Below, in pieces: positions 31,923 through 42,187 of a stretch of 64,000 nt of DNA. The DNA comes from Achromobacter arsenitoxydans SY8 (GTDB lineage Bacteria; Pseudomonadota; Gammaproteobacteria; Burkholderiales; Burkholderiaceae_B), in the NCBI RefSeq assembly GCF_000236785.1, contig NZ_AGUF01000042.1, forward strand, positions 62,001 to 126,000. Direction: 5' to 3'. A program made the position numbers and the translations under genes. The notes under the pieces were generated by a model. The model made no database searches and had not been told where the DNA came from. It was given only the letters and a program-made list of their open reading frames with translations. Each line of letters begins with the position of its first letter. The first letter of the stretch is position 1.

Positions 31923-33713
31923 TCAGATCGCGGCGCAGCGCAGCGTCAGCCAGGCCAGGGCCTCGCCGTCGACCAGCGGCGACAGGCGTTCGAACACCGT
32001 CTTGTGATAATCGTTCAGCCAGTCGATCTCGTCCTCGCGCATCAGCGAAGGTTCGATGCAGCGCGTGTCGATGGGACACATCGTCAGGGTTTCGAAGCAC
32101 AGGAACTCGCCCAGCTCGGAGGTCAGCCAACTGCGGTTGGCAACCAGGTTCTCGATGCGCACGCCCCAGCGGCCAGGACGATAGATGCCGGGTTCGTTCG
32201 ACGTAATCATCCCCGGCTCCATGGCCGTGTGCGGGCCCGGCATCGCGCGGTAGGAAATGACCTGCGGGCCTTCGTGCACGTTCAGGAAGTAGCCCACGCC
32301 GTGGCCGGTGCCGTGGCCGTATTCCGCGCCGCCTTCCCAGATGGGCGCACGCGCAATGGCGTCCAGCATGGGCGACGGCGTGCCGCGCGGAAACGAGGCG
32401 CGCGACAGCGCAATCATGCCCTTGAGCACCAGCGTGAAATCGACCTTCTGGTCGGCGCTGGGCGTACCCACGGCGACCACGCGGGTGATGTCGGTGGTGC
32501 CGCCCAGGTACTGGCCGCCCGAGTCGATCAGCAGCAGGCCGTCGCCTTCGATGACGGCGTGCGATTCCGGGGTGGCGCGGTAATGCGGCATGGCGCCGTT
32601 GGCATTGAAGCCGGCGATCGTGGCAAAGCTGGGGCAGACGTAGGCGGGCCGGCGCGCGCGGGCGGCGGTGATCTGCTCGTCGATCGTCAGCTCGGTGATG
32701 GCGTCCTTGCCCAGCGCGCCTTCGAACCAGGCGAAGAATTCGCACAGCGCCGCGCCGTCCTGCGCCATCGCCTGGCGCACATTGGCCAGTTCGGCGTCGG
32801 TCTTCCTGGACTTGAGCAGCGTGGACGGATTGATGGCTTCGACGCGCGGCACGGCGGGGTCCATCGCGTGGAACACGCCGCAGGTCACGCGGGCCGGGTC
32901 GATCAGGAGTTTCTGGTCCAGTTCCAGCGATGCCAGGGCGTCCGCGGCCTGGGCATAGCCCGCCACTTCCACCCCGTCGGCGGCCAGGACGGCGCGCAGC
33001 GCGTCGTCCACTTTGCCGTCCGCCACGAACAGCGTGGCGTGGTCCAGGCCGATCAGCGCGTGTCCAACGAACACGGGGTTGTAGTCCACGTCCGCGCCGC
33101 GCAGGTTGAACAGCCAGGCGATATCGTCCAGCGTGGAAATGAAGTGCACGTCGGCGCCGTGCGCACGCATGGCCTCGCGCACCTGCGCCAGCTTGTCGGC
33201 GCGCGACACGCAGGCGTCGGGGGCCACGTGTTCGTAGATGCGGGCGTCCGGCAGGCCGGCGCGATCCGGCCAGACCTCGTCCAGCAGGTCCTCGCGGATT
33301 TCCAGCGCGGCGCCGGAAGCGGCCGCCGCGGCGGACAGGGCGCGGAACGCGCCCAGGCCCAGCACCTGGCCGTCTACGCCGATGACGTCGCCAGCCTTGG
33401 TGTTGGCGGCCAGCCAGTCGACGTGGCCGGGCGTGGTGGCCAAGGCGATCTTCATCAGCTGCACGCCGGTGCCGGCCAATTGCGCTTCGGCCTGCACCCA
33501 GTAGCGGCTGTCGACCCATAGTCCGGCAAATCCGGGCGTAACGACCAGCGTGCCCACCGACCCCGTGAAACCCGACAGCCAGCGCCGCCCCTGCCACCGG
33601 GCCGGCAGGTATTCGGACAGGTGCGGGTCCGAGGAGGGAACGACATAGGCGGACAGGCCGCGGCGGCTCATGGCCTGCCGCAGTTGGGCAATACGGGCGT
33701 CGGTGCTAGACAT
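31923..33713 (-). CDS. M24 family Xaa-Pro aminopeptidase (three-domain form)
   Basis: A 596-residue metallopeptidase, similar in domain order to eukaryotic-type aminopeptidase P: two creatinase-like N-terminal domains (1 to about 300) then a pita-bread catalytic domain. The metal ligands are visible: Asp in LLIDSGGQYLGGTTDITR (two Asp), His in GHGTGHGVGYFLNVHEGP, and Glu in SNEPGIYRPGRWGVRIEN. It removes N-terminal residues before proline. No signal peptide, so it is cytoplasmic. It is the last gene of the peptide-uptake operon, 14 bases after the D-aminopeptidase gene. Confidence 0.9.
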   Translation of the reverse strand: MSSTDARIAQLRQAMSRRGLSAYVVPSSDPHLSEYLPARWQGRRWLSGFTGSVGTLVVTPGFAGLWVDSRYWVQAEAQLAGTGVQLMKIALATTPGHVDWLAANTKAGDVIGVDGQVLGLGAFRALSAAAAASGAALEIREDLLDEVWPDRAGLPDARIYEHVAPDACVSRADKLAQVREAMRAHGADVHFISTLDDIAWLFNLRGADVDYNPVFVGHALIGLDHATLFVADGKVDDALRAVLAADGVEVAGYAQAADALASLELDQKLLIDPARVTCGVFHAMDPAVPRVEAINPSTLLKSRKTDAELANVRQAMAQDGAALCEFFAWFEGALGKDAITELTIDEQITAARARRPAYVCPSFATIAGFNANGAMPHYRATPESHAVIEGDGLLLIDSGGQYLGGTTDITRVVAVGTPSADQKVDFTLVLKGMIALSRASFPRGTPSPMLDAIARAPIWEGGAEYGHGTGHGVGYFLNVHEGPQVISYRAMPGPHTAMEPGMITSNEPGIYRPGRWGVRIENLVANRSWLTSELGEFLCFETLTMCPIDTRCIEPSLMREDEIDWLNDYHKTVFERLSPLVDGEALAWLTLRCAAI

Positions 33714-33727
33714 GGAGGGAGGGATCC

Positions 33728-34561
33728 TTAGCGCAACATGAAAGACATGGCGGCCAGGCTGTTCAGCGTGCGGACGGCCGACTGCATGCTATCCGTGGTG
33801 AATCGCAAGGTGACGCCGTCCACGCGTTCCAGCGTGGGCCACATGCAGAACAGGTCGGCCAGCGCCGCGCTCTGCGTCTGCAACCGGCATTCTATAGGGG
33901 CGGGAATGCGGAAAGGAACGGCTTTGTTGTCGCCGCCACGCAGGAAGTTGCGCACGGCGGCTTCGGCCCCCGCGGCGATGGCGCGGCGCGACGCCGCCGG
34001 CGACAGCGTGACGCCGCTGCCCTGCCCGTGCGCGACCTTGGTCTGCACCCATTCGGCGCCCGGGAAGGTGTCGCGGGTTTCCTCGATGAACACGTCGTCG
34101 CCGGTGCCCAGGATGACGGGCACGCCCATCTCGCCGGCCAGCGCGCCGTACAGCCCGGCCTCGCCCAGCTCCATGCCGTTGATGACGACGCGCGCGAACG
34201 CAAAGCTGTTGATGGTGTGCGCCAGGACGCCGCGGCCCTGCGAACGCGAGTGGTAGCCGATCATGAAGACGGCATCGCAGCCCTCTTCCAGCCCGCCCAT
34301 CATGCCCAGGTAGCGCGGCTTGCCCAGCACCAGGCGGGCGCGTTCGTCCAGACCGTCGGGCAGCAGGTTGCGAAAGCCGCCGTGCGAATCGTTGACCAGG
34401 ATCTCTTCGGCGCCGCCGGCGATCGCGCCCTGCACGGCCGCGTTGGCCTCGGCGGTCATCCAGGCGCGGGCGCGCTCGTATTCGCCATTGCCGGCGCGGA
34501 CCTGCTCTGCATGGAAGACGCCGGCGACGCCTTCGATATCGGTGGAAATCAGGATTTTCAT
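33728..34561 (-). CDS. M55 family D-aminopeptidase (DppA-like)
   Basis: A 277-residue zinc aminopeptidase related to Bacillus DppA, which releases N-terminal D-residues such as D-Ala. Expected ligands are in register: Asp8 and Glu10 (STDIEGVAG), His60 (NDSHGG), His104 (GYHSRS) and Glu near 131-134 (GMELGEAG). His115 (VLAHT) matches the proposed nucleophile region. It lies between the DmpA-type gene and the Xaa-Pro aminopeptidase gene; the gaps are 20 and 14 bases. It could also act on cell-wall peptides containing D-residues. Confidence 0.9.
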   Translation of the reverse strand: MKILISTDIEGVAGVFHAEQVRAGNGEYERARAWMTAEANAAVQGAIAGGAEEILVNDSHGGFRNLLPDGLDERARLVLGKPRYLGMMGGLEEGCDAVFMIGYHSRSQGRGVLAHTINSFAFARVVINGMELGEAGLYGALAGEMGVPVILGTGDDVFIEETRDTFPGAEWVQTKVAHGQGSGVTLSPAASRRAIAAGAEAAVRNFLRGGDNKAVPFRIPAPIECRLQTQSAALADLFCMWPTLERVDGVTLRFTTDSMQSAVRTLNSLAAMSFMLR

Positions 34562-34581
34562 GGGGATTGCCTACGGTGAAT

Positions 34582-35685
34582 TCAGAATTGGGTGGAGGCC
34601 AGCCATTCGCGCCACTGGGGCGCGGCGTCGCGGATGGCCGCGCGCTGGTGGCCATCGCGGCCGGTCACGCCCTCGGCATGCCAGAGCGCGGAAATGATGG
34701 CTTGTTCGCAGGCTTCGGCGGCGGCCTCGAACAGGGGGTCGATACGCGTTTCGTGCAGCATCGGGATGGACGGCATCGGCTGCTCGGCCTGCTGCGGAAT
34801 CGTGTAGGCGGTGGAGAACGCCAGCGCGATATCGCCGCTGCCGTGCCCGAACACCGAACCCGTGCGCGCCAGCCCGGCGCCCGCGCGCAGCGACAGGCGG
34901 CGCAGTTGGCGCGCGTCCAGCGGCGCGTCCGTGGCCAGCAGCAGGATGATGGAGCCCTTCTCCGGCACGATCACGGCATTCTCGCCCTGCTGGGCCAGGC
35001 CGCGGTCCAGCTGGTCGGCCAGCCGGCGCCCGAAGGGCCGGCCCGCCACCGTCAGGTTGGGCAGGCGGCCGAAATTGGCCAGCACCAGCGCGCCCACGGT
35101 GTGGCGCAGGCCGGGCTGGATGGAAGCGATCCGCGAAGCCGAGCCGATGCCGCCCTTGAAGGAAAAGCACGACATGCCCCGCCCTGCCCCGACCGCGCCT
35201 TGCGCGAACGGCTTGGCCGCGGCCGCCAGCGCGTCGGCGTAGTGCGACTCCTGCACGGGCAAGGCCTGGATGTCGTTCAGATAGCCGTCATTGCACTCGA
35301 AGACCAGCGGATTCACGGTAGCCATGCCGCGCCCGATGCCCGGGTTGGCGGCCACCGCGCTGCGGATCTGCGCATTGGCGACGGTGCCCACGCCAAAGGT
35401 GTTGGTCAGCGCGATGGGCGTTTCCAGCACGCCCAGTTCCTGCACCTGGATGAGCCCCGTGCTTTTGCCGAACCCATTGAGCACGGTCGCGGCGGCGGGA
35501 GTCTTGTTCAGGTAGGAATCACCGCCGTGCGGGCGCACGACGGTCACGCCCGTCTGCACGGGTCCGTCAGCCAGCGTGCAATGCCCGACCGTCACATCTC
35601 CCACGTCGCAAATCGAATCCAGCGGACCCGACGGCAGCACGCCGATGCGGGGAAAGTCCTGCGCTTGTTGTTCCATGGTCGTCAC
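34582..35685 (-). CDS. P1/S58 family aminopeptidase (DmpA/BapA type)
   Basis: A 367-residue N-terminal-nucleophile hydrolase. Family members self-cleave between Gly and Ser to make alpha and beta chains and then act as L-, D- or beta-peptidyl aminopeptidases. The match is the site PEKG|SIILLLATDAPL, predicting Ser245 as the nucleophile. GQ-like oxyanion elements, FKGGIGSASR and GHGSGDIALAFSTAY, are also present. The GTG start at 35685 and the ATG at 35676 both lack an ideal ribosome site; I list the longer form. It follows a terminator-like hairpin in the operon. Substrate class (D-, beta- or isopeptides) is inferred from family and neighbours. Confidence 0.88.
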   Translation of the reverse strand: MTTMEQQAQDFPRIGVLPSGPLDSICDVGDVTVGHCTLADGPVQTGVTVVRPHGGDSYLNKTPAAATVLNGFGKSTGLIQVQELGVLETPIALTNTFGVGTVANAQIRSAVAANPGIGRGMATVNPLVFECNDGYLNDIQALPVQESHYADALAAAAKPFAQGAVGAGRGMSCFSFKGGIGSASRIASIQPGLRHTVGALVLANFGRLPNLTVAGRPFGRRLADQLDRGLAQQGENAVIVPEKGSIILLLATDAPLDARQLRRLSLRAGAGLARTGSVFGHGSGDIALAFSTAYTIPQQAEQPMPSIPMLHETRIDPLFEAAAEACEQAIISALWHAEGVTGRDGHQRAAIRDAAPQWREWLASTQF

Positions 35686-35706
35686 GTGTCGCCACGCGCC
35701 TCAATG

Positions 35707-35755
35707 CAAAACGCCGCCGTCTTCGTTCATCGCATGCGGAACGAGGTCGGCGGCG
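35707..35755 (-). terminator. Intra-operon terminator-like hairpin before the DmpA-type gene
   Basis: On the minus strand an 8-bp GC stem (CGCCGCCG with CGGCGGCG), a small internal loop, and a 6-bp upper stem (TCGTTC with GAACGA) are followed by TTTT. It lies between the importer genes and the peptidase genes, so it could reduce expression of the three distal peptidases. Confidence 0.55.
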
Positions 35756-35771
35756 CAAATCCAGTTGCTCT

Positions 35772-36671
35772 TTACTTGCGGTCGATCTTCGGATCGAGCG
35801 CGTCGCGCAGGCCGTCACCCAGCAGGTTGAACGCCAGCACCGTCAGGAAGATCGCCAGCGCCGGGAAGATCGCAACGTGCGGGGCGATGACCATGTCCGC
35901 GCGCGCTTCGTTCAGCATCGCGCCCCACTCCGGCGTGGGAGGCGAAGCGCCCATGCCGAGGAACGACAGGCTGGCCGCGGTGATGATCGACGTGCCGATC
36001 CGCATCGTGCCGTACACCACGATCGGCGAGATCGTGCCAGGCAGGATATGGCGCATGATGATCGTCCAGTCGGACGCGCCCACGCTCTTGACCGCCTCGA
36101 CGTAGGTCATCTGCTTGATCGCCAGAGTGTTGCCGCGCACCAGGCGGGCAAACGCCGGCACGCTGAACACGGCCACGGCCACGATCACGTTAACCATGCT
36201 CGAACCCAGGATGGCGACCACGCCGATGGCCAGCAGCATGCCGGGGAAAGCCAGCAGCACGTCGGAGATACGCATCGTGATGCGTTCCCACCAGCCTTCG
36301 TAGTAGCCCGCCATCAGGCCCATGAAGGTGCCGACGACCGCGCCCATGGCGACCGACAGGAAGCCCGCGGCCAGCGAGATGCGGGCGCCCATGATGATGC
36401 GGCTGAAGATATCGCGGCCCAGCGAGTCCACGCCCAGCCAGTGCGTCAGGGACGGTCCGGCGTTCAGCGCGTCATAGTCGAAGAAGTTCTCCGGGTCGAA
36501 CGGCACGATCCAGGGCGCGAACACCGCGACGAGGACCAGCAGCAGGACGAAGATGCCCGCGCCGACGGCGAGCTTCTGCTTCTTGAATTTGCGCCAGAAC
36601 TCGGTGGCGGGCGTGCGCACGTCGGTCTTGGGAGCGGCGGCGATGGTTGCGGCGGGTGTCGTATTGCTCAT
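35772..36671 (-). CDS. gsiD: Peptide ABC transporter permease, GsiD/DppC type
   Basis: A 299-residue inner-membrane permease. It carries the N-terminal OppC-type region ([21 protein letters not shown]), about six membrane helices and the permease signature near [20 protein letters not shown] (EAA-loop). The ATG at 36671 is used because GAGG precedes it; upstream codons in frame lie within the partner gene's end. The partner permease ends 7 bases upstream. With GsiC it forms the translocation pore. Confidence 0.93.
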   Translation of the reverse strand: MSNTTPAATIAAAPKTDVRTPATEFWRKFKKQKLAVGAGIFVLLLVLVAVFAPWIVPFDPENFFDYDALNAGPSLTHWLGVDSLGRDIFSRIIMGARISLAAGFLSVAMGAVVGTFMGLMAGYYEGWWERITMRISDVLLAFPGMLLAIGVVAILGSSMVNVIVAVAVFSVPAFARLVRGNTLAIKQMTYVEAVKSVGASDWTIIMRHILPGTISPIVVYGTMRIGTSIITAASLSFLGMGASPPTPEWGAMLNEARADMVIAPHVAIFPALAIFLTVLAFNLLGDGLRDALDPKIDRK

Positions 36672-36678
36672 TGCCGCC

Positions 36679-37599
36679 TCACTTGTAACGGATGCTGGGA
36701 TTGATGACGCCATAGAGCACATCGACAATCAGGTTGATCAGGATGAATTCCAGCGAGAACAGCAGCACGAGGCCCTGGATCACCGGATAGTCGCGCTGGG
36801 TCACGGCGTCCACCAGCAGGCGGCCAAGGCCGGGCCAGTTGAACACGGTCTCGACCACGATCGAGCCGCCCAGCAGGAAGCCGAACTGCAGGCCCATCAT
36901 GGTCACGACGGGAATCAGCGCGTTGCGCAGCGCGTGCTTGATCACGACGCGGCGTTCGGTCAGGCCCTTGGCGCGGGCGGTGCGCACGAAGTCTTCCTGG
37001 ATGACCTCCACGAAAGACGCCCGCGTGAAGCGCGCCATCACCGCAGCCACCGCGGCGCCCAGCGTGATGGACGGAAGAATGTAGTGTTGCCAGGTGGATG
37101 CGCCCACGGTGGGGAGCCAGCCCAGGTTCACGGAAAACACCTGCATGAGCATCATGCCCAGCGCGAACGCGGGGAACGAGATGCCGGACACCGCCAGCGT
37201 CATGCCGAGACGGTCGGGCCAGCGATTGCGCCACACGGCCGACACGATGCCGATGATCATGCCGAAGACCACAGACCACACCATACTGGCGATTGTGAGC
37301 CACAACGTGGGCATGAAGCGGTCGGCGATTTCGGTCGAGACGGGGCGCTTGGTGCGCAGCGAGGTCCCGAGGTCGCCTTGCAGCATGTGGCTGAAGTAGC
37401 GCACGAACTGCTGCGGCAGGGGCAGATCCAGCCCAAGTTCCTTGCGCACGAGCTCGACGGTTTGCTGGTCGGCCTCCTGGCCCGCGGCCAGTCGCGCCGG
37501 GTCGCCCGGAAGCATGTGCACGAACAGGAACACGACCACCGCTACCAGCAGCAGCGTGGGGATCATGCCCAAAAGACGTTTGACGATGTAGGTCAGCAT
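36679..37599 (-). CDS. gsiC: Peptide ABC transporter permease, GsiC/DppB type
   Basis: A 306-residue permease of the oligopeptide type, with the N-terminal [18 protein letters not shown], six predicted helices and the EAA-type loop around [20 protein letters not shown]. The C-terminus ([15 protein letters not shown]) is typical. It is separated from the binding-protein gene by 90 bases holding a hairpin (37617-37641), and leads into gsiD. Confidence 0.94.
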   Translation of the reverse strand: MLTYIVKRLLGMIPTLLLVAVVVFLFVHMLPGDPARLAAGQEADQQTVELVRKELGLDLPLPQQFVRYFSHMLQGDLGTSLRTKRPVSTEIADRFMPTLWLTIASMVWSVVFGMIIGIVSAVWRNRWPDRLGMTLAVSGISFPAFALGMMLMQVFSVNLGWLPTVGASTWQHYILPSITLGAAVAAVMARFTRASFVEVIQEDFVRTARAKGLTERRVVIKHALRNALIPVVTMMGLQFGFLLGGSIVVETVFNWPGLGRLLVDAVTQRDYPVIQGLVLLFSLEFILINLIVDVLYGVINPSIRYK

Positions 37600-37616
37600 T
37601 GAAATTCCTGCAACAT

Positions 37617-37641
37617 CGGCGGGGACACCGCGCCCCCGCCG
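37617..37641 (-). repeat. Stem-loop between the binding-protein and permease genes
   Basis: CGGCGGGG and CCCCGCCG, 8-bp arms around 9 bases, lie just after the binding-protein stop. Such hairpins often stabilise the upstream binding-protein message. There is no T run. Confidence 0.55.
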
Positions 37642-37688
37642 TATGTGGCCTTACAAGGGCCCGAAGGCCCCGAGAGTTACTGCTTGGT

Positions 37689-39242
37689 TTACTGCTTCAG
37701 GTCGATGTCGCCGAACCAGAACGAGGTGTCCGGCTCCACGTACACGCCCGACAGGTTCTTCGACTTCACGTACAGGTTGTTCTGGGTCACCAGGAAGGCC
37801 CACGGGGCGTCCTTCCAGATGGTTTCCTGAACGTTCTTGTAGATTTCGGTCTTCTTGGCGCGATCGGTGGTGGCCAGGGCTTCCTGGATACCCGCGTCAA
37901 CCGACTTGTTCGAGTAGTACGACACGTTGTTCAGCACCGGCGGGAAAGCGGCGGTGGTCAGCAACGGGCGCAGGCCCCAGTCGGCTTCGCCGGTCGACGA
38001 GGACCAGCCGGCGTAGTACATGCGGACCTTGGCGTCCTCAGGCTTTTGCACCTGCTGGACGCGCTGCACGCGCTGGCCGGATTCCAGGACTTCCACCGAC
38101 ACCTTGATGCCGACCTGGGCGAGCTGCTGCTGCAGGAACTGAACCACCTTCACCGAGGTGCCGTCGTTGTAGGCGGACCACAGCTGGCTTTCGAAGCCGT
38201 TGGGGTAGCCAGCTTCGGCCAGCAGGGCCTTGGCCTTCTTGATGTCGTACGGCCATGCGCCGATCTTGTGCGCGTAGTCCACGCCTTGCGGCACGACGCC
38301 GTCGACGACGGTGGCGTAGCCCGAGAAAGCGACCTTGGCCAGGGCTTCCTTGTTGATGGCGTAGTTGATGGCTTCACGCACCTTGACGTTGTCGAACGGC
38401 TTTTGCTGCGTGTTCATCGACAGGTAGCGGGCCATGATCGAGTTCTGGTGATCGACCACGTCCAGCTTGTCGTTCTTCTTCAGCACGGCGGCCTGCTCGA
38501 ACGGCACCGGGAAGGCGAAGTGCGCTTCACCCGTCTGCACCACGGCGGCGCGGGTGTTGTTGTCGGTCACGGTGCGGAAGGTCAGCGTGTCGACCTTCGG
38601 GTAGCCCTTCTTCCAGTAGCCGTCGAACTTCTTGACCTTCAGGTACTCAGCCGGCTTCCATTCGACGAATTCGAAGGGACCGGTGCCGACCGGGTGGAAG
38701 CCGATTTCCTTGCCGTACTTGGCCAGGGCGGCGGGCGAGATCATCATGGCGGCCGGGTGGGCCAGCGCGTTGATGAAGGCCGAGAACGGCTTCTTCAGCG
38801 TGATCTTGACGGTCATGGGGTCGACCACTTCGGTCTTCTCGATGACGCTGAACTGGATGTAGCGCGACAGGCGGTTGTCCGGATTGGACGGACGGTCGAA
38901 GTTGATCTTGACCGCTTCGGCGTTGAAGTCGGTGCCGTCATGGAACTTCACGCCGGGACGCAGCTTGAACGTGTACACCAGGCCGTCTTCGCTGACGGTG
39001 TAGTCGGTGGCCAGGACCTTCTGGACCTTCAGGTCCTTGTCGAATTCGAACAGGCCTTCGTAGTAGGCCTTGCCGGCCGCCTGGTTCAGGGTGCTGTTGG
39101 TGTTGTAGGGATCGAGCGTTTCCAGCGCGATCGAGACGGCGAACGTCACGTCCTTGGCGGCGTGGGCCAACGGCGCGGTGAGCACGCCGAAGGCCACCGC
39201 GGCGGCGGCCATCAGCTTGGTGGGGCGCAGAACTTTCATCAT
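37689..39242 (-). CDS. gsiB: Peptide ABC transporter substrate-binding protein, GsiB/DppA type
   Basis: A 517-residue periplasmic solute-binding protein of the SBP family 5. The signal peptide covers residues 1 to about 28 (MMKVLRPTKLMAAAAVAFGV, cleaved after AHA). The conserved DPYNTNSTLNQ, FHDGTDFNAEAVKINFDR and VGTGPFEFVEWKP segments are present. The first of two adjacent ATG codons is used; CAGGAG precedes it. The next gene upstream ends 37 bases before. The substrate is probably a di- or tripeptide, perhaps a glutathione-like isopeptide, by analogy with GsiB. Confidence 0.93.
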   Translation of the reverse strand: MMKVLRPTKLMAAAAVAFGVLTAPLAHAAKDVTFAVSIALETLDPYNTNSTLNQAAGKAYYEGLFEFDKDLKVQKVLATDYTVSEDGLVYTFKLRPGVKFHDGTDFNAEAVKINFDRPSNPDNRLSRYIQFSVIEKTEVVDPMTVKITLKKPFSAFINALAHPAAMMISPAALAKYGKEIGFHPVGTGPFEFVEWKPAEYLKVKKFDGYWKKGYPKVDTLTFRTVTDNNTRAAVVQTGEAHFAFPVPFEQAAVLKKNDKLDVVDHQNSIMARYLSMNTQQKPFDNVKVREAINYAINKEALAKVAFSGYATVVDGVVPQGVDYAHKIGAWPYDIKKAKALLAEAGYPNGFESQLWSAYNDGTSVKVVQFLQQQLAQVGIKVSVEVLESGQRVQRVQQVQKPEDAKVRMYYAGWSSSTGEADWGLRPLLTTAAFPPVLNNVSYYSNKSVDAGIQEALATTDRAKKTEIYKNVQETIWKDAPWAFLVTQNNLYVKSKNLSGVYVEPDTSFWFGDIDLKQ

Positions 39243-39279
39243 TGCAACTCCTGGTTCCAAAAAAGGGTGAACTACTGAC

Positions 39280-41172
39280 TCAATACGCGCCGCCAACAGG
39301 ATGGCGGGCTACAAAATGATCCGTACCGACCTGAACCAGCGGCTGCACCACGGGTTCGTCATTCAGTTTGCGGATCGGGCTGGGGATTTCATCGGACAAC
39401 AAGGTGCGCTTCATGTGGCGGCGCGCCGGATCGGCGATCGGCACGGCCGACATCAGCTTCTTGGTATAGGGATGCTGCGGGTTCTCGAAGATCGCGCGGC
39501 GCGGGCCGATTTCGACGATCTGGCCCAGGTACATCACCGCCACGCGGTGGCTCACGCGTTCGACCACGGCCATGTCGTGCGAGATGAACAGGAACGAAAT
39601 GCCCATGTCGCGCTGCAGGTCGATCAGCAGGTTCACGATTTGCGCCTGAATCGACACGTCCAGCGCCGACACGGATTCGTCGGCGATCACGACCTTCGGG
39701 TTCAGGGCCAGGGCGCGCGCGATGCAGATGCGCTGGCGCTGGCCGCCCGAGAATTCATGCGGATAGCGCTGCGCCATTTCGGGCGGCATGCCTACGCGCT
39801 CGAGCAGTTCGGCCACGCGCTTTTCAGCGTCCTTGCCCTTGGCCACGCCGTGCACCAGCAGCGGCTCCATGATGGAGAAGCCGACGGTCACGCGCGGATC
39901 CAGCGAAGCGAACGGATCCTGGAACACGAACTGGATGTCGCGGCGCAGGGACTGCAGCTCGGTATTCTTCAGGCGCACGATGTCGCGGCCGCCGAAACGG
40001 ATTTCGCCGCCCTGGCTGTCCACCAGACGCAGGAGCGAACGGCCGGTCGTGGACTTGCCGCAGCCGGATTCGCCGACCAGCGACAGGGTCTCGCCGGGAT
40101 ACAGGTCGAAGCTGACCTTTTCCACGGCGTGCACGCGGCGTTGCACGCGGCTCATGATGCCGCCGCGCAGGTCAAAGCGCGTCACCAGGTTGCGCACGCT
40201 CAGGATGGGTTCGCGCTTGCCGGCGGGCACCTCTTGCGTGCTGGTCGCGCCGGGCTCGGCCACGGGCTGGGCCTTGCCTTCCACCTGCAGCAGCGGGAAA
40301 CGCGCGGGCAGGTCGGTGCCCTGCATGGCGCCCAGCTTCGGCACGGCCGACAGCAGCGCCTTGGTGTAGTTGTGCTGGGGCGCGGCGAACACGCGTTCGG
40401 ACGGACCTTCCTCGACCTTGTCGCCGCGGAACATGACCAGCACGCGGTCGGCGACTTCGGCCACCACGCCCATGTCGTGGGTGATGAACACCACGCCCAT
40501 GTGCATTTCTTCCTGGAGCTGGCGGATCAGCTGCAGGATCTGGGCCTGGATCGTCACGTCCAGCGCGGTGGTCGGCTCGTCGGCAATCAGCAGGGCCGGC
40601 TTGCAGGCCAGCGCCATGGCGATCATGACGCGCTGGCGCATGCCGCCCGACAGCTGATGGGGATAGCGGTCCAGCACAGACTTGGCCTCCGGAATCCGGA
40701 CCTGCTCCAGCATGCGCAGCGCTTCCGCGCGCGCCGCCGCCGCATCCATGCCCTGGTGTTCGCGGATCGATTCGGCGATCTGGTCGCCGGCCGTGAACAC
40801 CGGGTTCAAGGAGGTCATGGGCTCCTGGAAAATCATGGCCATGTCGGCGCCGCGCACGTTGCGCATGACGCGCTGGCTGGAATTGGCCAGGTCGATCACC
40901 GAGCCGTTGCGCCGGCGCAGGGCCATGCTGCCCTGGGCGATGCGCCCACCGCCGTGCTCCACCAGACGCATGAGCGCCAGGGACGTCACCGACTTGCCCG
41001 AACCCGATTCGCCCACGATGGCCAGGGTTTCGCCCCGGTCCACATGGAACGACAGATTACGCACGGCTTCGACCGTGCGCTCCGAACCCACGAAGCGCAC
41101 CGTCAGGTCGTCGACCTGGACCACGCGGTTTTCCGGCAGCGCCAGGCTGTTTGCGCGATCAACCATCTTCAT
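39280..41172 (-). CDS. gsiA: Peptide ABC transporter ATPase with two fused ABC domains, GsiA type
   Basis: A 630-residue ATPase formed of two fused ABC cassettes, as in GsiA. Cassette 1: Walker [12 protein letters not shown], signature LSGGMRQRV and Walker [13 protein letters not shown]. Cassette 2: [13 protein letters not shown], signature FSGGQRQRI and [12 protein letters not shown] short linker of about 50 residues joins them. It energises the GsiC-GsiD pore. The gene lies between iaaA and gsiB, as in the iaaA-gsiABCD order of Escherichia coli. Confidence 0.95.
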   Translation of the reverse strand: MKMVDRANSLALPENRVVQVDDLTVRFVGSERTVEAVRNLSFHVDRGETLAIVGESGSGKSVTSLALMRLVEHGGGRIAQGSMALRRRNGSVIDLANSSQRVMRNVRGADMAMIFQEPMTSLNPVFTAGDQIAESIREHQGMDAAAARAEALRMLEQVRIPEAKSVLDRYPHQLSGGMRQRVMIAMALACKPALLIADEPTTALDVTIQAQILQLIRQLQEEMHMGVVFITHDMGVVAEVADRVLVMFRGDKVEEGPSERVFAAPQHNYTKALLSAVPKLGAMQGTDLPARFPLLQVEGKAQPVAEPGATSTQEVPAGKREPILSVRNLVTRFDLRGGIMSRVQRRVHAVEKVSFDLYPGETLSLVGESGCGKSTTGRSLLRLVDSQGGEIRFGGRDIVRLKNTELQSLRRDIQFVFQDPFASLDPRVTVGFSIMEPLLVHGVAKGKDAEKRVAELLERVGMPPEMAQRYPHEFSGGQRQRICIARALALNPKVVIADESVSALDVSIQAQIVNLLIDLQRDMGISFLFISHDMAVVERVSHRVAVMYLGQIVEIGPRRAIFENPQHPYTKKLMSAVPIADPARRHMKRTLLSDEIPSPIRKLNDEPVVQPLVQVGTDHFVARHPVGGAY

Positions 41173-41206
41173 TGTTCCCCAATATCAATACAGAACCCGC
41201 CGCCGC

Positions 41207-42187
41207 TCATCGGTAGATGGCGGCAACCGGCTTTTCGCCTACGCGGGCGTAACCCCGATACATGCCTTCCGTGTTGAACGGCAAGGCCACATTGCCCTGG
41301 GCGTCGACGGCCACCAGGCCGCCCTTGCCGCCGATGGTGGGCAGTTTTTCCATCACGACGCGATCCGCCGCCGCTTCCAGCGACGCACCGCAATATTCCA
41401 TCTGGGCCGCCACGTCGTACGCGGCGACCATGCGGATGAACATTTCGCCCGTGCCCGTGGTGGACACGGCGCAGGTCTTGTTGCTGGCATAGGTGCCGGC
41501 GCCGATCAGCGGCGCGTCGCCGACGCGGCCGACCTGCTTGTTGGTGATGCCGCCGGTGGACGTGGCCGCGGCCAGGTTGCCCTGGGCGTCCACCGCCACC
41601 GCGCCCACAGTGCCGAACTTCTTGTCGGCGTCCAGCGGGTCCGCCGGAGCCGGCTGGCCGCGGGCGACCATGGCCTGGCCGTCGTGGTCCAGCACGGCGG
41701 CGTCAGGCGTTTCGCGTTGCACGCGCAACAGCTGTTCGCGGCGGGCTTCGGTCGAGAAATAGGACGGGTCTACCAGTTCCAGGCCCTCGTCGCGGGCGAA
41801 CGCTTCCGCGCCCTCGCCCACGAAGAAGACATGCTTGCTGTTTTCCATGACCTTGCGCGCGGCGAACACGGGGTTGCGCACGCGGTTCACGTTGGCGATG
41901 GCGCCCGAACGCAGCGTGGCGCCGTCCATGATGGCGGCGTCCAGCTCGTGCGTGCCGGCGCTGGTGAACACGGCGCCATGGCCGGCGTTGAACAGCGGGC
42001 AGTCCTCGAGCAGGCGCACGGCTTCGGTGACGGCGTCCAGGGCGCTGCCGCCCTTGGCCAGCACGGCCTGGCCGGCGGTCAGGATGGACTCCAGGGCGGC
42101 CAGGTATTCCTGTTCTTTTTCGGGCGACATGGCCGCGCGGGACATCGCGCCGGCGCCACCGTGAATGGCGATCACGGGTTGAATCAT
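41207..42187 (-). CDS. iaaA: Isoaspartyl peptidase / L-asparaginase
   Basis: A 326-residue N-terminal-nucleophile hydrolase. It matures by self-cleavage before Thr193 in KKFG|TVGAVAVD. The segments IHGGAGAM, GHGAVFTSAGTHELDAAIMDG, VNRVRNPV and TSTGGITNK are family marks. It hydrolyses beta-aspartyl dipeptides and asparagine in the cytoplasm. Its start overlaps the RpiR stop (ATGA), so the two are translationally coupled, and gsiA follows 34 bases later. The order iaaA then gsiABCD matches Escherichia coli and supports the peptide importer link. Confidence 0.95.
   Translation of the reverse strand: MIQPVIAIHGGAGAMSRAAMSPEKEQEYLAALESILTAGQAVLAKGGSALDAVTEAVRLLEDCPLFNAGHGAVFTSAGTHELDAAIMDGATLRSGAIANVNRVRNPVFAARKVMENSKHVFFVGEGAEAFARDEGLELVDPSYFSTEARREQLLRVQRETPDAAVLDHDGQAMVARGQPAPADPLDADKKFGTVGAVAVDAQGNLAAATSTGGITNKQVGRVGDAPLIGAGTYASNKTCAVSTTGTGEMFIRMVAAYDVAAQMEYCGASLEAAADRVVMEKLPTIGGKGGLVAVDAQGNVALPFNTEGMYRGYARVGEKPVAAIYR

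Noticed and set aside
39301-41277. Long plus-strand frame opposite the GsiA-type ATPase
   Set aside because: Shadow frame with histidine and glutamine runs and no ribosome site.
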